This document shows positions 24,546 to 34,890 of a stretch of DNA of 64,000 nucleotides, piece by piece. The stretch covers positions 372,001 through 436,000 of the forward strand of contig NZ_CP026949.1 in assembly GCF_003065425.1 (NCBI RefSeq), in the 5' to 3' direction. Under the pieces are notes generated by a model. That model was not told the origin of the DNA. It saw only the letters and a list, made by a program, of their open reading frames with translations, and made no database searches. Positions within the stretch are counted from its first letter, which is position 1. Every line of letters starts with the position of its first letter. A program made the position numbers and the translations under genes. The stretch comes from Mycetocola zhujimingii (GTDB lineage Bacteria > Actinomycetota > Actinomycetes > Actinomycetales > Microbacteriaceae).

Positions 24546-24567
24546 CTAAATGGAGGTGAATCTTTCG

Positions 24568-25107
24568 ATGAGTGCAGAAGAGTCCCAGCCCCGTTGGCTG
24601 GATGAGAGGGAAAAGGCCATCTGGCTGACCCTCCGCGAGTTCATCTGGGAGTTCCCCACCGCGATTGATCGCCAGCTCCAGCGCGACTCGGCCTTGTCCG
24701 TTGTCGAGTACTCAGTGCTTGCGGCTCTCTCCGAGTGCCCCGGCGCGCGAAAACGGTCAGGCGACCTCGCCGCCGACCTGGGCTGGGACCGAAGTCGGCT
24801 GTCCCACCTGGTCAAGCGCATGGAGGTCAAGGGGACCGTCGCGCGTGCCCATTCGGATGCCGACGGTCGAGGTCAGGACATCGCGCTCACCGATGCAGGA
24901 TGGGACGAGATCCGGGCGGCGGCACCGGGGCACGTGACGTTTGTGCGCGAGGCGGTTTTCGATCCGTTGAGCCCCGAAGAGCAGGACCAGCTCGAATCCA
25001 TGCTGACCCGCATCCGGGCGCAGATCACTGCGGAAGGGTTATGGGGGCGAAAGAAGGTCGATACCGCAGATGCGAATGCCGCGCCTGAGGCGCTTCCCGC
25101 GCCCTGA
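24568..25107 (+). CDS. MarR-family transcriptional regulator
   Basis: 179 residues. Winged-helix core: VVEYSVLAALSECPGARKRS, GDLAADLGWDRSRLSHLVKR (recognition helix), then the wing ARAHSDADGRGQDIALTDAG. ATG 24568 follows GGAGGTGAA; an ATG at 24550 overlaps that site and is unlikely. It is divergent from the FMN reductase and probably represses it and itself. The C-terminal tail (about residues 155-179) is Ala/Pro-rich. No conserved Cys pattern typical of OhrR is obvious, so the inducer is unknown. Confidence 0.9.
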   Translation: MSAEESQPRWLDEREKAIWLTLREFIWEFPTAIDRQLQRDSALSVVEYSVLAALSECPGARKRSGDLAADLGWDRSRLSHLVKRMEVKGTVARAHSDADGRGQDIALTDAGWDEIRAAAPGHVTFVREAVFDPLSPEEQDQLESMLTRIRAQITAEGLWGRKKVDTADANAAPEALPAP

Positions 25108-25137
25108 TCGTCGCGCCGCGGTCCCCGGTCGTCGGTG

Positions 25138-25449
25138 TCAGCCCGCAGGCGGAGCTTTCGGCCTGGTCAGCGGAAGTGGTTCACGCCAGGTGCTTCCGCT
25201 CGACGCGAGGAGCTGGGATGGCAGCTTGCGTTCGTACAGCCCATAGACGTTCTGTGTGGCCTCGGCGAGCGATCCCCAGTACCCGATCAGCTCGCGTCGA
25301 CCCGGGTCGGCGTGCCATGTCACCGCCCGGAAGTACAGTACGTGTCCAGGGCCGAGTTTCAGCTTGCGGATCACTGCGATCGGAGTCTGCGATGCACCGT
25401 GGGTCACCTCCCACTCGATGGGTTTCGTGAAATTCGACAGATCCGGCAT
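25138..25449 (-). CDS. Hypothetical protein
   Basis: 103 residues from ATG 25449 (a longer frame to 25602 lacks coding character). The protein is compact with WEVTHGASQTPIAVIRKLKL, YFRAVTWHADPGRRELIGYW and GLYERKLPSQLL. No named family recognised. It is convergent with marR and ends 30 bases after it. Confidence 0.5.
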   Translation of the reverse strand: MPDLSNFTKPIEWEVTHGASQTPIAVIRKLKLGPGHVLYFRAVTWHADPGRRELIGYWGSLAEATQNVYGLYERKLPSQLLASSGSTWREPLPLTRPKAPPAG

Positions 25450-25562
25450 GAGTCGAATATACGTTCGAAAGTCTCGACAATCAAATTCAGGACGCAGATT
25501 CTGCGACATTGCCCGGGCTGGCTTCTGGGCTAGCGTTGACGGTGAACCGAGAGGACGTCCCG

Positions 25563-26378
25563 ATGAGCGTTGAGCTGCAGAATCTTGCCACCGAAATCGC
25601 ACTCCAGGCCGGTGAACTCATCCACCGTCGCCGTCGCGAGGGCGTCACGGTCGCTGCCTCCAAGTCGTCGGCCGAAGACGTCGTCACTCTCGCCGACCGC
25701 GAGTCGGAGGACCTCATCCGTTCGCTGATCGCCGACGCACGCCCCGGTGATGGTTTCTACGGTGAAGAGTCGGCGGCAACGGGCAGCTCGACCGGAGTCA
25801 CCTGGGTCGTCGACCCGATTGACGGTACCGTCAACTACCTCTACGACATCCCGAACTATGCCGTCAGTATCGCCGTCGTCGAGGGCGACCCCGACCCGCA
25901 CTCCTGGACCGCGCTCGCCGGCACGGTGGTGAACCCGGCCGCGGGGGAGACGTTCAGTGCATCGCGCGGCGCTGGCGCAACCCTCAACGGGCAAACGATC
26001 CGGTCGAACACGGATGTCGCCCCGTCGCTCGCGATGGTCGGAACGGGTTTCAGCTATACCGCTGAGCGTCGGATCTGGCAGGCCGGAATCGTGCAGCAGC
26101 TGATCGGCCAGGTCCGCGACATCCGGCGCATGGGTTCTGCGGCGCTTGACCTGTGCTCGGTCGCCTGCGGTCGGCTCGACGCATACTACGAGCGCGGACT
26201 CAACCCGTGGGACCACGCTGCAGGTGCGTTGATCGCCCAGGAGGCTGGCGCTCGCGTCGGCGGACTTCATGGCGCGGAGGCGAGCCGTGACTTCACCCTC
26301 GCTGCCGATCCTGTTCTCTTCGACGCACTGCACGAGATGCTGATCGATGCGGGCGCGGAGGCATCCGTTCTCGGCTGA
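25563..26378 (+). CDS. Inositol monophosphatase-family phosphatase
   Basis: 271 residues. The metal-binding sites are clear: GEES (Glu-Glu), VDPIDGTVNYLYDIP (D-P-I-D-G-T), and NPWDHAAGALIAQEAGARV at the C-terminus. The family removes phosphate from inositol-1-phosphate, histidinol phosphate, FBP or PAP; here the substrate is undetermined (SuhB- or HisN-like). ATG 25563 is preceded by GAGGACG. It stands alone and ends at a strong terminator. Confidence 0.88.
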   Translation: MSVELQNLATEIALQAGELIHRRRREGVTVAASKSSAEDVVTLADRESEDLIRSLIADARPGDGFYGEESAATGSSTGVTWVVDPIDGTVNYLYDIPNYAVSIAVVEGDPDPHSWTALAGTVVNPAAGETFSASRGAGATLNGQTIRSNTDVAPSLAMVGTGFSYTAERRIWQAGIVQQLIGQVRDIRRMGSAALDLCSVACGRLDAYYERGLNPWDHAAGALIAQEAGARVGGLHGAEASRDFTLAADPVLFDALHEMLIDAGAEASVLG

Positions 26379-26393
26379 CCTGTTTGCTTAACG

Positions 26394-26425
26394 CAGGAAG
26401 CCGGACCCGAGGGCCCGGCTTCCTG
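26394..26425. terminator. Bidirectional terminator
   Basis: CAGGAAGCCGG and CCGGCTTCCTG form a perfect 11-bp stem with a 10-base loop between convergent ends (26378 and 26440). Confidence 0.8.
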
Positions 26426-26439
26426 TGTGCGTTGGTGGG

Positions 26440-27447
<1,008 letters not shown>

Positions 27448-27626
27448 TTACCCAGACGGATGCTGTGAGCCGTTTTTGACTGACTCACAGATTCCGGTGG
27501 CACGATATTTATCAGCGCGCAAGCCCCACCGAAAATTTCGGCAGACGGCATCCGCTCTCTTACCCTTGCAGACGCAAGCGACCCACGAGCCGACAGTGGG
27601 CATCGCATTCATCGAGAAAGACGCTC

Positions 27627-28982
27627 ATGACCTCTACTACCCCGGCGGGTCAGGCGGACACCGCCCCCGCGTCAAAGCTCAAGCGGAGTATCACAGGTCC
27701 TCTTCTCTTCCTGTTCATTCTCGGTGACGTGCTCGGCGCGGGGATCTACGCCCTCATGGGTGTGCTGTCGGCCGAGGTCGGCGGAGCGCTGTGGGCACCG
27801 CTTATTCTCGCTCTGCTGCTTGCCCTGCTCACCGCAGGCTCGTACGCGGAACTGGTCACCAAGTACCCGAAGGCCGGCGGCGCCGCTGTGTTCGCCGAGC
27901 GGGCGTTCAAACGCCCGATCATCTCGTTCCTCGTCGGTTTCAGCATGCTGGCAGCCGGCGTGGTCAGCGCAGCGGGACTGTCGCTCGCGTTCGCCGGAGA
28001 GTACCTGGGCACCTTCCTCGACGTGCCGGCGATTCCCGCAGCCATCGTCTTCCTCGCGCTCGTCGGATGCCTCAACGCCCGCGGCATCCGTGAGTCCATG
28101 GGGAGCAACTTCGTCATGACGATCATCGAGTTGAGTGGTCTCGTCATCGTCGTCGTTGTGGTCGCCATCATGCTCGCGAACGGCGGCGGAGACGTGTCGC
28201 GCATCGGTGAGTTCCCGGCCGACACGGTGCCAGCGGTCGCGACTCTGAGCGCAGCCATCATCGCCTACTACTCGTTCGTCGGCTTCGAAACGAGCGCCAA
28301 CGTTGCCGAGGAGATCAAGAACCCGAGCAAGGTCTACCCGCTCGCGCTGTTCGGGTCGCTCGCCACAGCCGGCGTCGTGTACATCCTCGTCGGACTCGCC
28401 AGCTCGATCGCGCTGCCCCCGAGCGAACTCGCGGAGTCGACCGGCCCGCTCCTCGCGGTCGTCGCCGCGAGCGGTGTTGGAATCCCCGAGTGGATCTTCA
28501 GCATCATCGCCCTCGTCGCTGTCGCCAACGGTGCGCTGCTCACGATGATCATGTCGAGCCGCCTCACCTACGGCATGGCGGAGCATGGACTTCTGCCGAG
28601 CGTCCTCGGCAAGGTGCTGCCGAAACGAAAGACCCCGTGGGTGGCGATCGTGGCGACGACCCTCGTGGCGATGGCGCTCACCCTCGTCGGTGACGTGTCG
28701 ACGCTCGCCGAGACCGTCGTGCTTCTGCTGCTCTTCGTGTTCATCTCGACGAACGTCGCGGTTCTCGTGCTTCGCCGTGACAAGGTCGAGCACAAGCACT
28801 TCAAGGTGTGGACCTTCGTTCCTGTCCTCGGCGTCCTCTCCTGCATCCTTCTGCTTACCCAGCAGAGCGGCCAGGTCTGGCTCTTCGGGCTCCTGCTTCT
28901 GGCGGGCGGCGTCGTTCTGCACTTCGTCGCCGGGGCTGTGCGAAAGAAGCGCGCGAACGAGAACTCATCGCGTCAGGCCTAG
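27627..28982 (+). CDS. APC-family amino acid permease
   Basis: 451 residues with about 12 membrane segments; FILGDVLGAGIYALMGVLS is the first-helix signature, and the SFVGFETSANVAEEIKNPSK block is classic for cationic-amino-acid-type APC members. The substrate is not determined. The 188-base upstream gap, shared divergently with rfbB, holds two palindromes: CTGTGAG-N14-CTCACAG (27463-27490) and CCGAAAATTTCGG (27529-27541), possible operators. Its stop overlaps the convergent qorB stop by 4 bases. Confidence 0.88.
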   Translation: MTSTTPAGQADTAPASKLKRSITGPLLFLFILGDVLGAGIYALMGVLSAEVGGALWAPLILALLLALLTAGSYAELVTKYPKAGGAAVFAERAFKRPIISFLVGFSMLAAGVVSAAGLSLAFAGEYLGTFLDVPAIPAAIVFLALVGCLNARGIRESMGSNFVMTIIELSGLVIVVVVVAIMLANGGGDVSRIGEFPADTVPAVATLSAAIIAYYSFVGFETSANVAEEIKNPSKVYPLALFGSLATAGVVYILVGLASSIALPPSELAESTGPLLAVVAASGVGIPEWIFSIIALVAVANGALLTMIMSSRLTYGMAEHGLLPSVLGKVLPKRKTPWVAIVATTLVAMALTLVGDVSTLAETVVLLLLFVFISTNVAVLVLRRDKVEHKHFKVWTFVPVLGVLSCILLLTQQSGQVWLFGLLLLAGGVVLHFVAGAVRKKRANENSSRQA

Positions 28983-29839
28983 CCGAGCGCGAGACGCAGC
29001 CCTTCGACCAGCGGCGTCGTCGGCCGTCCGATCAGGCGGGAGAGGTCACCTGACGTGTCCGCGAGGTCGCCGTTTCGGATGTCTCCGTCGAGGCGGACGA
29101 GAAAACCGATGGTTCCCTCGTCGAGGCCCGCAGCCCGGAGGGCGGCGGCGTGTTCCTCGGGCGTGACCGAGGTGAAGGTGATTGTTCGACCGGCCAGTTC
29201 GCTGAAGGCTGCGGCGAGCTGGTTGCCGTCCCAGGCGACATCACCCGAGAGTTCGTATACGGCACCGTCATGCCCATCCTGGGTGAGCACGGCCGCTGCA
29301 GCCTCCGCGAAATCGGTTCGCGACGCGCTCGCCACGCGGCCATCGCCCGTGCTCGCGAGGTAGGTGCCTGACGCCGTCGCCTGCGTGAAGGCGCCGACAT
29401 AGTTCTCGGTGTACCAGTTGTTGCGGAGGAACGTGAAGGGGATGCCGCTGGCACGGATCATCTCCTCGGTTGCCTTGTGCTCAGGGGCGAGGGCGAGGGT
29501 GGAGGTGTCGGCGTGCGGCGCACTCGTGTAGACGATGCGCGATATGCCGGCGCGAATCGCGGCGTCGACGACGTTCCTGTGCTGTTCGATCCGCTGCCCG
29601 GCTTCGCTGCCGGAAACGAACATCAGAGTGTCGGCTCCGGCGAAAGCGGTATCGAGCGTCTCGGGTTTCGAGTAGTCGATGACGGCGGTTCTGACACCGA
29701 GAGCTGACTCCAGCTCGGTGAGCTTCTCCTCTGAGCGACCAGCGCCGATGATTTCGCCTGACTGCGCGCCTCGCTCAAGCAGGTGTTCGATGATGAGCCG
29801 GCCGAGCGGACCCGTTGCTCCTGTGACGACGATCGACAT
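28979..29839 (-). CDS. qorB: NAD(P)H:quinone oxidoreductase, NmrA-like (QorB/YtfG type)
   Basis: 286 residues. Close pattern match to E. coli YtfG (QOR2): VVTGATGPLGRLIIEHLLER, SGSEAGQRIEQHRNVVDAAI, YTSAPHADTSTLALAPEHKA, LRNNWYTENY, GDGRVASASRTDFAEAAAAV and LSRLIGRPTTPLVEGL all correspond in order. It reduces quinones with NADPH. I chose ATG 29839 (AAAGGG upstream); the open frame upstream is non-coding. The HxlR regulator that often accompanies qorB is not adjacent. Confidence 0.9.
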   Translation of the reverse strand: MSIVVTGATGPLGRLIIEHLLERGAQSGEIIGAGRSEEKLTELESALGVRTAVIDYSKPETLDTAFAGADTLMFVSGSEAGQRIEQHRNVVDAAIRAGISRIVYTSAPHADTSTLALAPEHKATEEMIRASGIPFTFLRNNWYTENYVGAFTQATASGTYLASTGDGRVASASRTDFAEAAAAVLTQDGHDGAVYELSGDVAWDGNQLAAAFSELAGRTITFTSVTPEEHAAALRAAGLDEGTIGFLVRLDGDIRNGDLADTSGDLSRLIGRPTTPLVEGLRLALG

Positions 29840-29939
29840 GTATCCCTTTCGCGGCACGGCGGATTCGTGCTCTCTCCTCAGGAGAACCGTCGGTGAGGCG
29901 ATCTGCTTCCCGATTGGCGGCATCCGTTCGCAGGAATGC

Positions 29940-29975
29940 AGAAGGGGCGGATCGCGATCGCGATCCGCCCCTTCT
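29940..29975 (-). terminator. Terminator of the alpha-glucosidase gene
   Basis: A perfect 36-base palindrome with arms AGAAGGGGCGGATCGCGA and its complement, 10 bases past the end of the minus-strand GH13 gene. No long T-run, but stem stability is very high. Confidence 0.7.
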
Positions 29976-29984
29976 GGAGAGCAA

Positions 29985-31688
29985 CTACGGTGTGCGGAGC
30001 CAGACCGTCGTGTCACCCGCGAGAGTGGCACCGTCGAACGCGCCGCTGGAGAGGATGAGCTCAGCTCCGGCGAGCGACGCCGGCAGCGCGACATCGGTTG
30101 TGCTGGTGTTCGCCACAACGGTGACCGTGCCGTTGGTGAACGCGATCACGTTGTCGCCGAGGCCGTCGATCCACTCGAGGGTGCCGAGTCCGAGTGACTG
30201 CTCCCGACGGACGCGCAGCGCCTCGCGGTACAGCTCGAGCGTCGAGCCTTCAACACCGACCTGGGCGTCACGGGCGTATGGCGCCCAGTCGGCCGGCTGA
30301 GGCAGCCAGGCGTCGCCGGTGGAGTTGAAGCCGTACGCCGGAGCGCCCGCTTCCCACGGAATCGGCACGCGGCATCCGTCACGGCCGTATCGTTCGCGGT
30401 TCGTGCGGAACCATGTCGGGTCCTGACGGGCGTCATCCGGCAGGTCGATGACCTCGGGCAGCCCGAGTTCCTCACCCTGGTAGATGTACGCGCCACCGGG
30501 CAATGCGAGCATGAGTGCGGTTGCGGCACGCGCCCGCTGGAGGCCGATCTCACGGACGGGCTGGCCGGGGCTCTTCGGGCCGATGCCGTGACCCTGCGGG
30601 TTTTCGGCGGTCAGCGCGAGGCGTGACGCGTGGCGAACCACGTCGTGGTTGGAGAGCACCCAGGTGCTCGGGGCGCCGACGCTGCTGAATGCCTCGAGCG
30701 ATTCCTCGATGACGGCGCGCAGTGCGGATGCCTCCCACGGCGTCTCGAGGTATGGGAAGTTGAATGCCTGCTGCATTTCGTCGGGGCGGACCCACTTGGC
30801 CATATTGGCCAGTGGCTCGACCCACGCCTCGGCGCACAGCACCCGGTCACCCTCGTACTCCTCGAGGACCTGGTGCCAGTCGCGGTAGATGTCGTGGACA
30901 CCTTCCTGGCCCCAGTACGGAGCGCCACCGTCGATGTCCTCGAAGTCGTCGATACCCGGCTCGAGTCCGAGCGGGGTGGTGCCGCCCATGCTGCCGCCTT
31001 CGGCTGGCGGGGTGTAGTCGGGCAGGCCGTCGGCCTTGATCATGCCGTGGGCAACGTCGACGCGGAATCCATCGACGCCGCGGTCGAGCCAGAAGCGCAG
31101 GACATCGCGGAACATGGTTCGGACGTCTTCGTTGGTCCAGTCGAAGTCAGGCTGGCTCGAGTCGAAGAGGTGCAGGTACCACTGCCCGGCGGTGCCGTCG
31201 GGGTTCGTGGTGCGGGTCCAGGCAGGCCCGCCGAACACGCTCTGCCAGTTGTTCGGTGGGAGCTCGCCGTTCTCGCCCTTGCCGTCGCGGAACATGTAGT
31301 GCGCGCGTTCCGGCGATCCGGGGCCCGCAGCAAGGGCCGCCTGGAACCACTCGTGTGCGTCGGAGGAGTGGTTGGGGACCAGGTCGACAATGACGCGGAT
31401 GCCGTTCTCGTGCGCCTTCGCGGTCATCCGGTCGAAGTCGTCGAGGGTTCCAAAGAGCGGGTCGACGTCGCAGTAGTTCGCGACGTCGTAGCCGGCGTCC
31501 TTCTGGGGGCTCGTCATGAAGGGGGAGAGCCAGATGGCGTCGATGCCGAGGTCAGAGAGTGAACCGAGTCGAGAGGTGATTCCGGGCAGGTCGCCAATGC
31601 CGTCGCCGTTGGCGTCCGCGAAGGAACGTGGGTAGATCTGGTAGATGACGGCGGAGCGCCACCACTCCGGGCTGGTGGGGGTATTCAT
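29985..31688 (-). CDS. GH13 alpha-glucosidase
   Basis: 567 residues. All GH13 regions are visible: VDLVPNHSSDAHEWF (region I), DGFRVDVAHGMIK (nucleophile Asp), LCAEAWVEP (acid/base Glu) and VLSNHDVVRHASR (stabilising Asp). The N-terminal YQIYPRSFADANGDGIGDLPG is typical of exo-acting alpha-glucosidases. It releases glucose from maltose and malto-oligosaccharides in the cytoplasm. It is divergent from malEFG across a region with LacI-type operators, so it belongs to the same regulon. Confidence 0.93.
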   Translation of the reverse strand: MNTPTSPEWWRSAVIYQIYPRSFADANGDGIGDLPGITSRLGSLSDLGIDAIWLSPFMTSPQKDAGYDVANYCDVDPLFGTLDDFDRMTAKAHENGIRVIVDLVPNHSSDAHEWFQAALAAGPGSPERAHYMFRDGKGENGELPPNNWQSVFGGPAWTRTTNPDGTAGQWYLHLFDSSQPDFDWTNEDVRTMFRDVLRFWLDRGVDGFRVDVAHGMIKADGLPDYTPPAEGGSMGGTTPLGLEPGIDDFEDIDGGAPYWGQEGVHDIYRDWHQVLEEYEGDRVLCAEAWVEPLANMAKWVRPDEMQQAFNFPYLETPWEASALRAVIEESLEAFSSVGAPSTWVLSNHDVVRHASRLALTAENPQGHGIGPKSPGQPVREIGLQRARAATALMLALPGGAYIYQGEELGLPEVIDLPDDARQDPTWFRTNRERYGRDGCRVPIPWEAGAPAYGFNSTGDAWLPQPADWAPYARDAQVGVEGSTLELYREALRVRREQSLGLGTLEWIDGLGDNVIAFTNGTVTVVANTSTTDVALPASLAGAELILSSGAFDGATLAGDTTVWLRTP

Positions 31689-31720
31689 GCGGCTACTCTA
31701 TGGCATCCCTCCAGCGCTCT

Positions 31721-31829
31721 GTAAGCGCTTACGGGGAGCCTCAGGTGACGAATCAGTAACTGTCCCCGAAAGGGGCGCGCATGCGCTTGTGTTTTGTACA
31801 TCGACCCGGTATATCTGGAAACGCTTACA
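31721..31829. promoter_or_regulatory. Two LacI/MalR-type operators in the malto-oligosaccharide divergon
   Basis: GTAAGCGCTTAC (31721-31732) is a perfect palindrome with the CG centre typical of LacI-family sites, close to the alpha-glucosidase start. A second, half-matching site, GGAAACGCTTACA (31817-31829), lies on the malE side. A local repressor gene is absent, so a LacI-family MalR encoded elsewhere probably binds here. Confidence 0.75.
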
Positions 31830-31961
31830 GCACTTGTCGGCACCGAGAGAATGGCCTTTCGCGCTCATGACGTCCCGAACCGGAACACTGGATCGGCTCA
31901 GTCGGCGGCCATGACGGGCAAAGAGGCCTCGTTCACACACGTAATCATGAAAGGCACACCA

Positions 31962-33185
31962 ATGAGGGTGAAAAACTCTTCGTTCCTGAAGGCGGGCGCG
32001 TTGGCGGCAGTCGCCGCCCTGTCACTCGCGGGCTGCTCCGCCGGCGGAAGCGACAAGGCAGAGAGCGACTCAGAATCGACACTGACCGTTTGGGTCGACG
32101 CTGACCGCGCGCCCGTGCTCAAGGAGGCTGCCGCAGACTTCACCGAGGAATCCGGAGTCAAGGTCAAGCTGGTCCAGAAGGACTTCACCAAGATCCAGGA
32201 CGAGTTCATCGCCCAGGTCCCGTCTGGCAAGGGTCCTGACATCACCATCGGCGCCCACGACTGGCTCGGCAACTTCGTCACCAACGGTGTCGTTCAGCCG
32301 ATCGAGCTCGGCGACAAGGCCGCCGAATTCGAAGATGTCGCGATCCAGGCGACGAGCTACGAGGGCAAGACCTACGGCCTGCCGTACGCGATCGAGAACC
32401 TCGCCCTCCTGCGCAACACGGCACTCGCACCCAACGCGCCGACCTCATACGACGACATGGTCGCAACGGGCAAGGCAGCCGGAACCGAGTTCCCCTTCAT
32501 CGTCCAGGTCGGAGCAGAGAGCGACCCGTACCACCTGTACCCGTTCCAGACCTCGTTCGGTGCTCCTGTCTTCGGCACCAACCCGGACGGCAGCTACAAC
32601 CCCGACGACCTGACCATCGGCACAGGCACCGCGTTCGCGACCTGGCTCGCTGAGCAGGGCGCTGCGGGCAACTTGAGCACCTCGCTCACGAGCGACATCG
32701 CGCAGGAGAAGTTCAACGCCGGTGCGAGCCCGTACTTCCTGACCGGTCCGTGGAACGTCGGCGGCGCTCAGGAAGCCGGCATCGACGTTGCCGTTGACCC
32801 GATCCCGTCCGCTGGCGGACAGCCGGCGCAGCCCTTCGTCGGCGTTCAGGCCTTCTTCGTCTCGGCGAAGAGCAAGAACACCCTCGCGGCCAACGAGTTC
32901 CTCACGAACTTCATCGCCACCGAAGACGTTCAGACCGCTCTCTTCGAGAAGGGCCAGCGTCCGCCGGCCCTCACCGCCTCGTTCGAGGCCGCAGCAAGCG
33001 ACCCCATCGTCGCCGCATTCGGTGAGGTGGGCGTCAACGGCGTCCCGCAGCCGACCATCCCGCAGATGGGCAAGGTCTGGCAGTTCTGGGGCGTCACCCA
33101 GGCAGCCATCATCGATGGTGAGGGCGACCCCACCGAGCTGTGGACCAAGATGACCGCAGACATCCAGGCTGCGATCGCAGGATAA
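31962..33185 (+). CDS. malE: Maltose/maltodextrin ABC transporter substrate-binding lipoprotein
   Basis: 407 residues. A lipoprotein signal peptide (FLKAGALAAVAALSLAGC) with LAGC lipobox starts the protein; the mature part has LTVWVDADRAPVLKEAAADF (MalE-like), GPDITIGAHDWLGNF, YGLPYAIENLALLRN and QPFVGVQAFFVSA. It captures malto-oligosaccharides outside the membrane and passes them to MalFG. ATG 31962 has AAAGG upstream; ATG 31947 would add five residues. First gene of a four-gene operon. Confidence 0.93.
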   Translation: MRVKNSSFLKAGALAAVAALSLAGCSAGGSDKAESDSESTLTVWVDADRAPVLKEAAADFTEESGVKVKLVQKDFTKIQDEFIAQVPSGKGPDITIGAHDWLGNFVTNGVVQPIELGDKAAEFEDVAIQATSYEGKTYGLPYAIENLALLRNTALAPNAPTSYDDMVATGKAAGTEFPFIVQVGAESDPYHLYPFQTSFGAPVFGTNPDGSYNPDDLTIGTGTAFATWLAEQGAAGNLSTSLTSDIAQEKFNAGASPYFLTGPWNVGGAQEAGIDVAVDPIPSAGGQPAQPFVGVQAFFVSAKSKNTLAANEFLTNFIATEDVQTALFEKGQRPPALTASFEAAASDPIVAAFGEVGVNGVPQPTIPQMGKVWQFWGVTQAAIIDGEGDPTELWTKMTADIQAAIAG

Positions 33186-33267
33186 CGACGACAGGATGCC
33201 GGGAGGCGGGCGACAGCTCGCCGCCCGGCATCCTTTCTCCGTCACGCACACATCAACTGAGGCGACC

Positions 33268-34890
33268 ATGCAGACGAGTACCGAGAAATCCCCCGAGACC
33301 ACCCCGCAGGTCGCCGAGTCGAAGCGGCAGAAACGTGCCGCCCGGATCGCTGACCACGCGTCCGGGTCGATAACGGCTCTCCTCATCAAGATCGGCATGC
33401 TGGCCGTCGTTGACGCGATCGCCGTCTACGGCCTCTTCGTGCTCTTCCTCCGCCAGGACTGGGTGATCTTTGCGGTCGTCCTGCTGGTCACCATTGCAAT
33501 CAACGTCATCTACTTCAAGCGTGGTCTGCTCCCGCTGAAGTACCTGGCCCCGGGCCTCGTCTTCCTCCTGATCTTCCAGATCTTCGTCGTCGGCTACACC
33601 GCGTACATCTCCTTCACCAACTACGGCACCGGGCACAACAGCACCAAAGAGGATGCCGTCAGCTCGCTGATCCAGTCGGCCCAGTACCGCGTACCGGACT
33701 CTCCGACCTACGGCCTCACCGTCGTCGAGCAGCTGGGTGCGTTCAGCTTCCTCGTGACGGACCCCGACGGTGACGTGCTGATCGGAAACACGGAGACCCC
33801 GCTGACCGAGGTGTCCGACGCCGAAATGTCCGGCGACAAGGCCGTGAGCCTGCCGGGCTACACCAGCCTCAACTTCACGGACATCGTCACCAACCAGGAC
33901 GCGATCGCGGCCATGACCGTGCAGATCTCGGACGACCCCAACGATGGTGCTCTCCGAACCCCGGACGGATCGAGCGCGTACCTCTACCTCTCCACACTTG
34001 CCTACGACGAGGCCGCTGACACCATGACGAACACCGAGACCGGTGTCGTCTACTCGGACACCGGCAACGGCGCGTTCACCTCGGAGGACGGCGAAGAACT
34101 GCTGCCGGGCTGGAGTGTCGTGATCGGGGCGGAGAACTACCTCACGGCCTTCACCGACCAGAGCATCCGCGGACCGCTCATCGCCGTCACGACGTGGACC
34201 TTCCTCTTTGCAATACTCAGCGTCGCGACGACGTTCATGCTCGGACTGTTCCTCGCTGTCGTCTTCAACGACATGCGGATGCGCGGCAGGAAGTTCTACC
34301 GCGTGCTCATGATCCTGCCGTACGCGTTCCCCGGGTTCCTCGGGGCGCTCGTCTGGGCCGGCATGCTCAACAAGGACTTCGGGTTCGTCAACCTCGCGCT
34401 CCTTGGCGGGGCAGAGATCCCCTGGCTGACCAATGAGTGGCTGGCGAAGTTCAGCATCCTGTTCGTCAACCTCTGGCTCGGCTTCCCGTATATGTTCCTC
34501 GTCTGCACCGGGGCGCTCCAGTCGATCCCCGACGAACTGCAGGAAGCGGCGAAGATGGACGGCGCGAGCCCGTGGCAGGTGTTCCGCCGCATCAAGTTCC
34601 CGCTGCTCCTCGTCTCGGTTGCCCCGTTGCTGATCTCGTCGTTCGCGTTCAACTTCAACAACTTCAACCTCATCTACATGCTCACCAACGGCGGTCCGCG
34701 TGACGCGTCGGCGAGCATCAACGTCGGCGGGTCCGACATCCTCATCTCGATGGTTTACAAGGTCGCGTTCGTCGGGGCCAACCGTGACTACGGGCTCGCG
34801 AGCGCATTCTCGATCATCATCTTCGTGATCGTGGCGATCATCGCCATCGTGAGCTTCCGGCAGACAAAGGCACTGGAGGACTTGAACTAA
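33268..34890 (+). CDS. malF: Maltose ABC transporter permease MalF
   Basis: About 540 residues. The N-terminal part has three helices and the large periplasmic P2-like domain (about residues 110-280) unique to MalF; the core permease follows, with the EAA motif ELQEAAKMDGASPWQVFRRI that contacts the ATPase. The C-terminal FNNFNLIYMLTNGGP is conserved. ATG 33268 is chosen; the ORF is open upstream but that overlaps the inter-gene gap. The stop overlaps the malG start (TAATG). Confidence 0.93.
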   Translation: MQTSTEKSPETTPQVAESKRQKRAARIADHASGSITALLIKIGMLAVVDAIAVYGLFVLFLRQDWVIFAVVLLVTIAINVIYFKRGLLPLKYLAPGLVFLLIFQIFVVGYTAYISFTNYGTGHNSTKEDAVSSLIQSAQYRVPDSPTYGLTVVEQLGAFSFLVTDPDGDVLIGNTETPLTEVSDAEMSGDKAVSLPGYTSLNFTDIVTNQDAIAAMTVQISDDPNDGALRTPDGSSAYLYLSTLAYDEAADTMTNTETGVVYSDTGNGAFTSEDGEELLPGWSVVIGAENYLTAFTDQSIRGPLIAVTTWTFLFAILSVATTFMLGLFLAVVFNDMRMRGRKFYRVLMILPYAFPGFLGALVWAGMLNKDFGFVNLALLGGAEIPWLTNEWLAKFSILFVNLWLGFPYMFLVCTGALQSIPDELQEAAKMDGASPWQVFRRIKFPLLLVSVAPLLISSFAFNFNNFNLIYMLTNGGPRDASASINVGGSDILISMVYKVAFVGANRDYGLASAFSIIIFVIVAIIAIVSFRQTKALEDLN

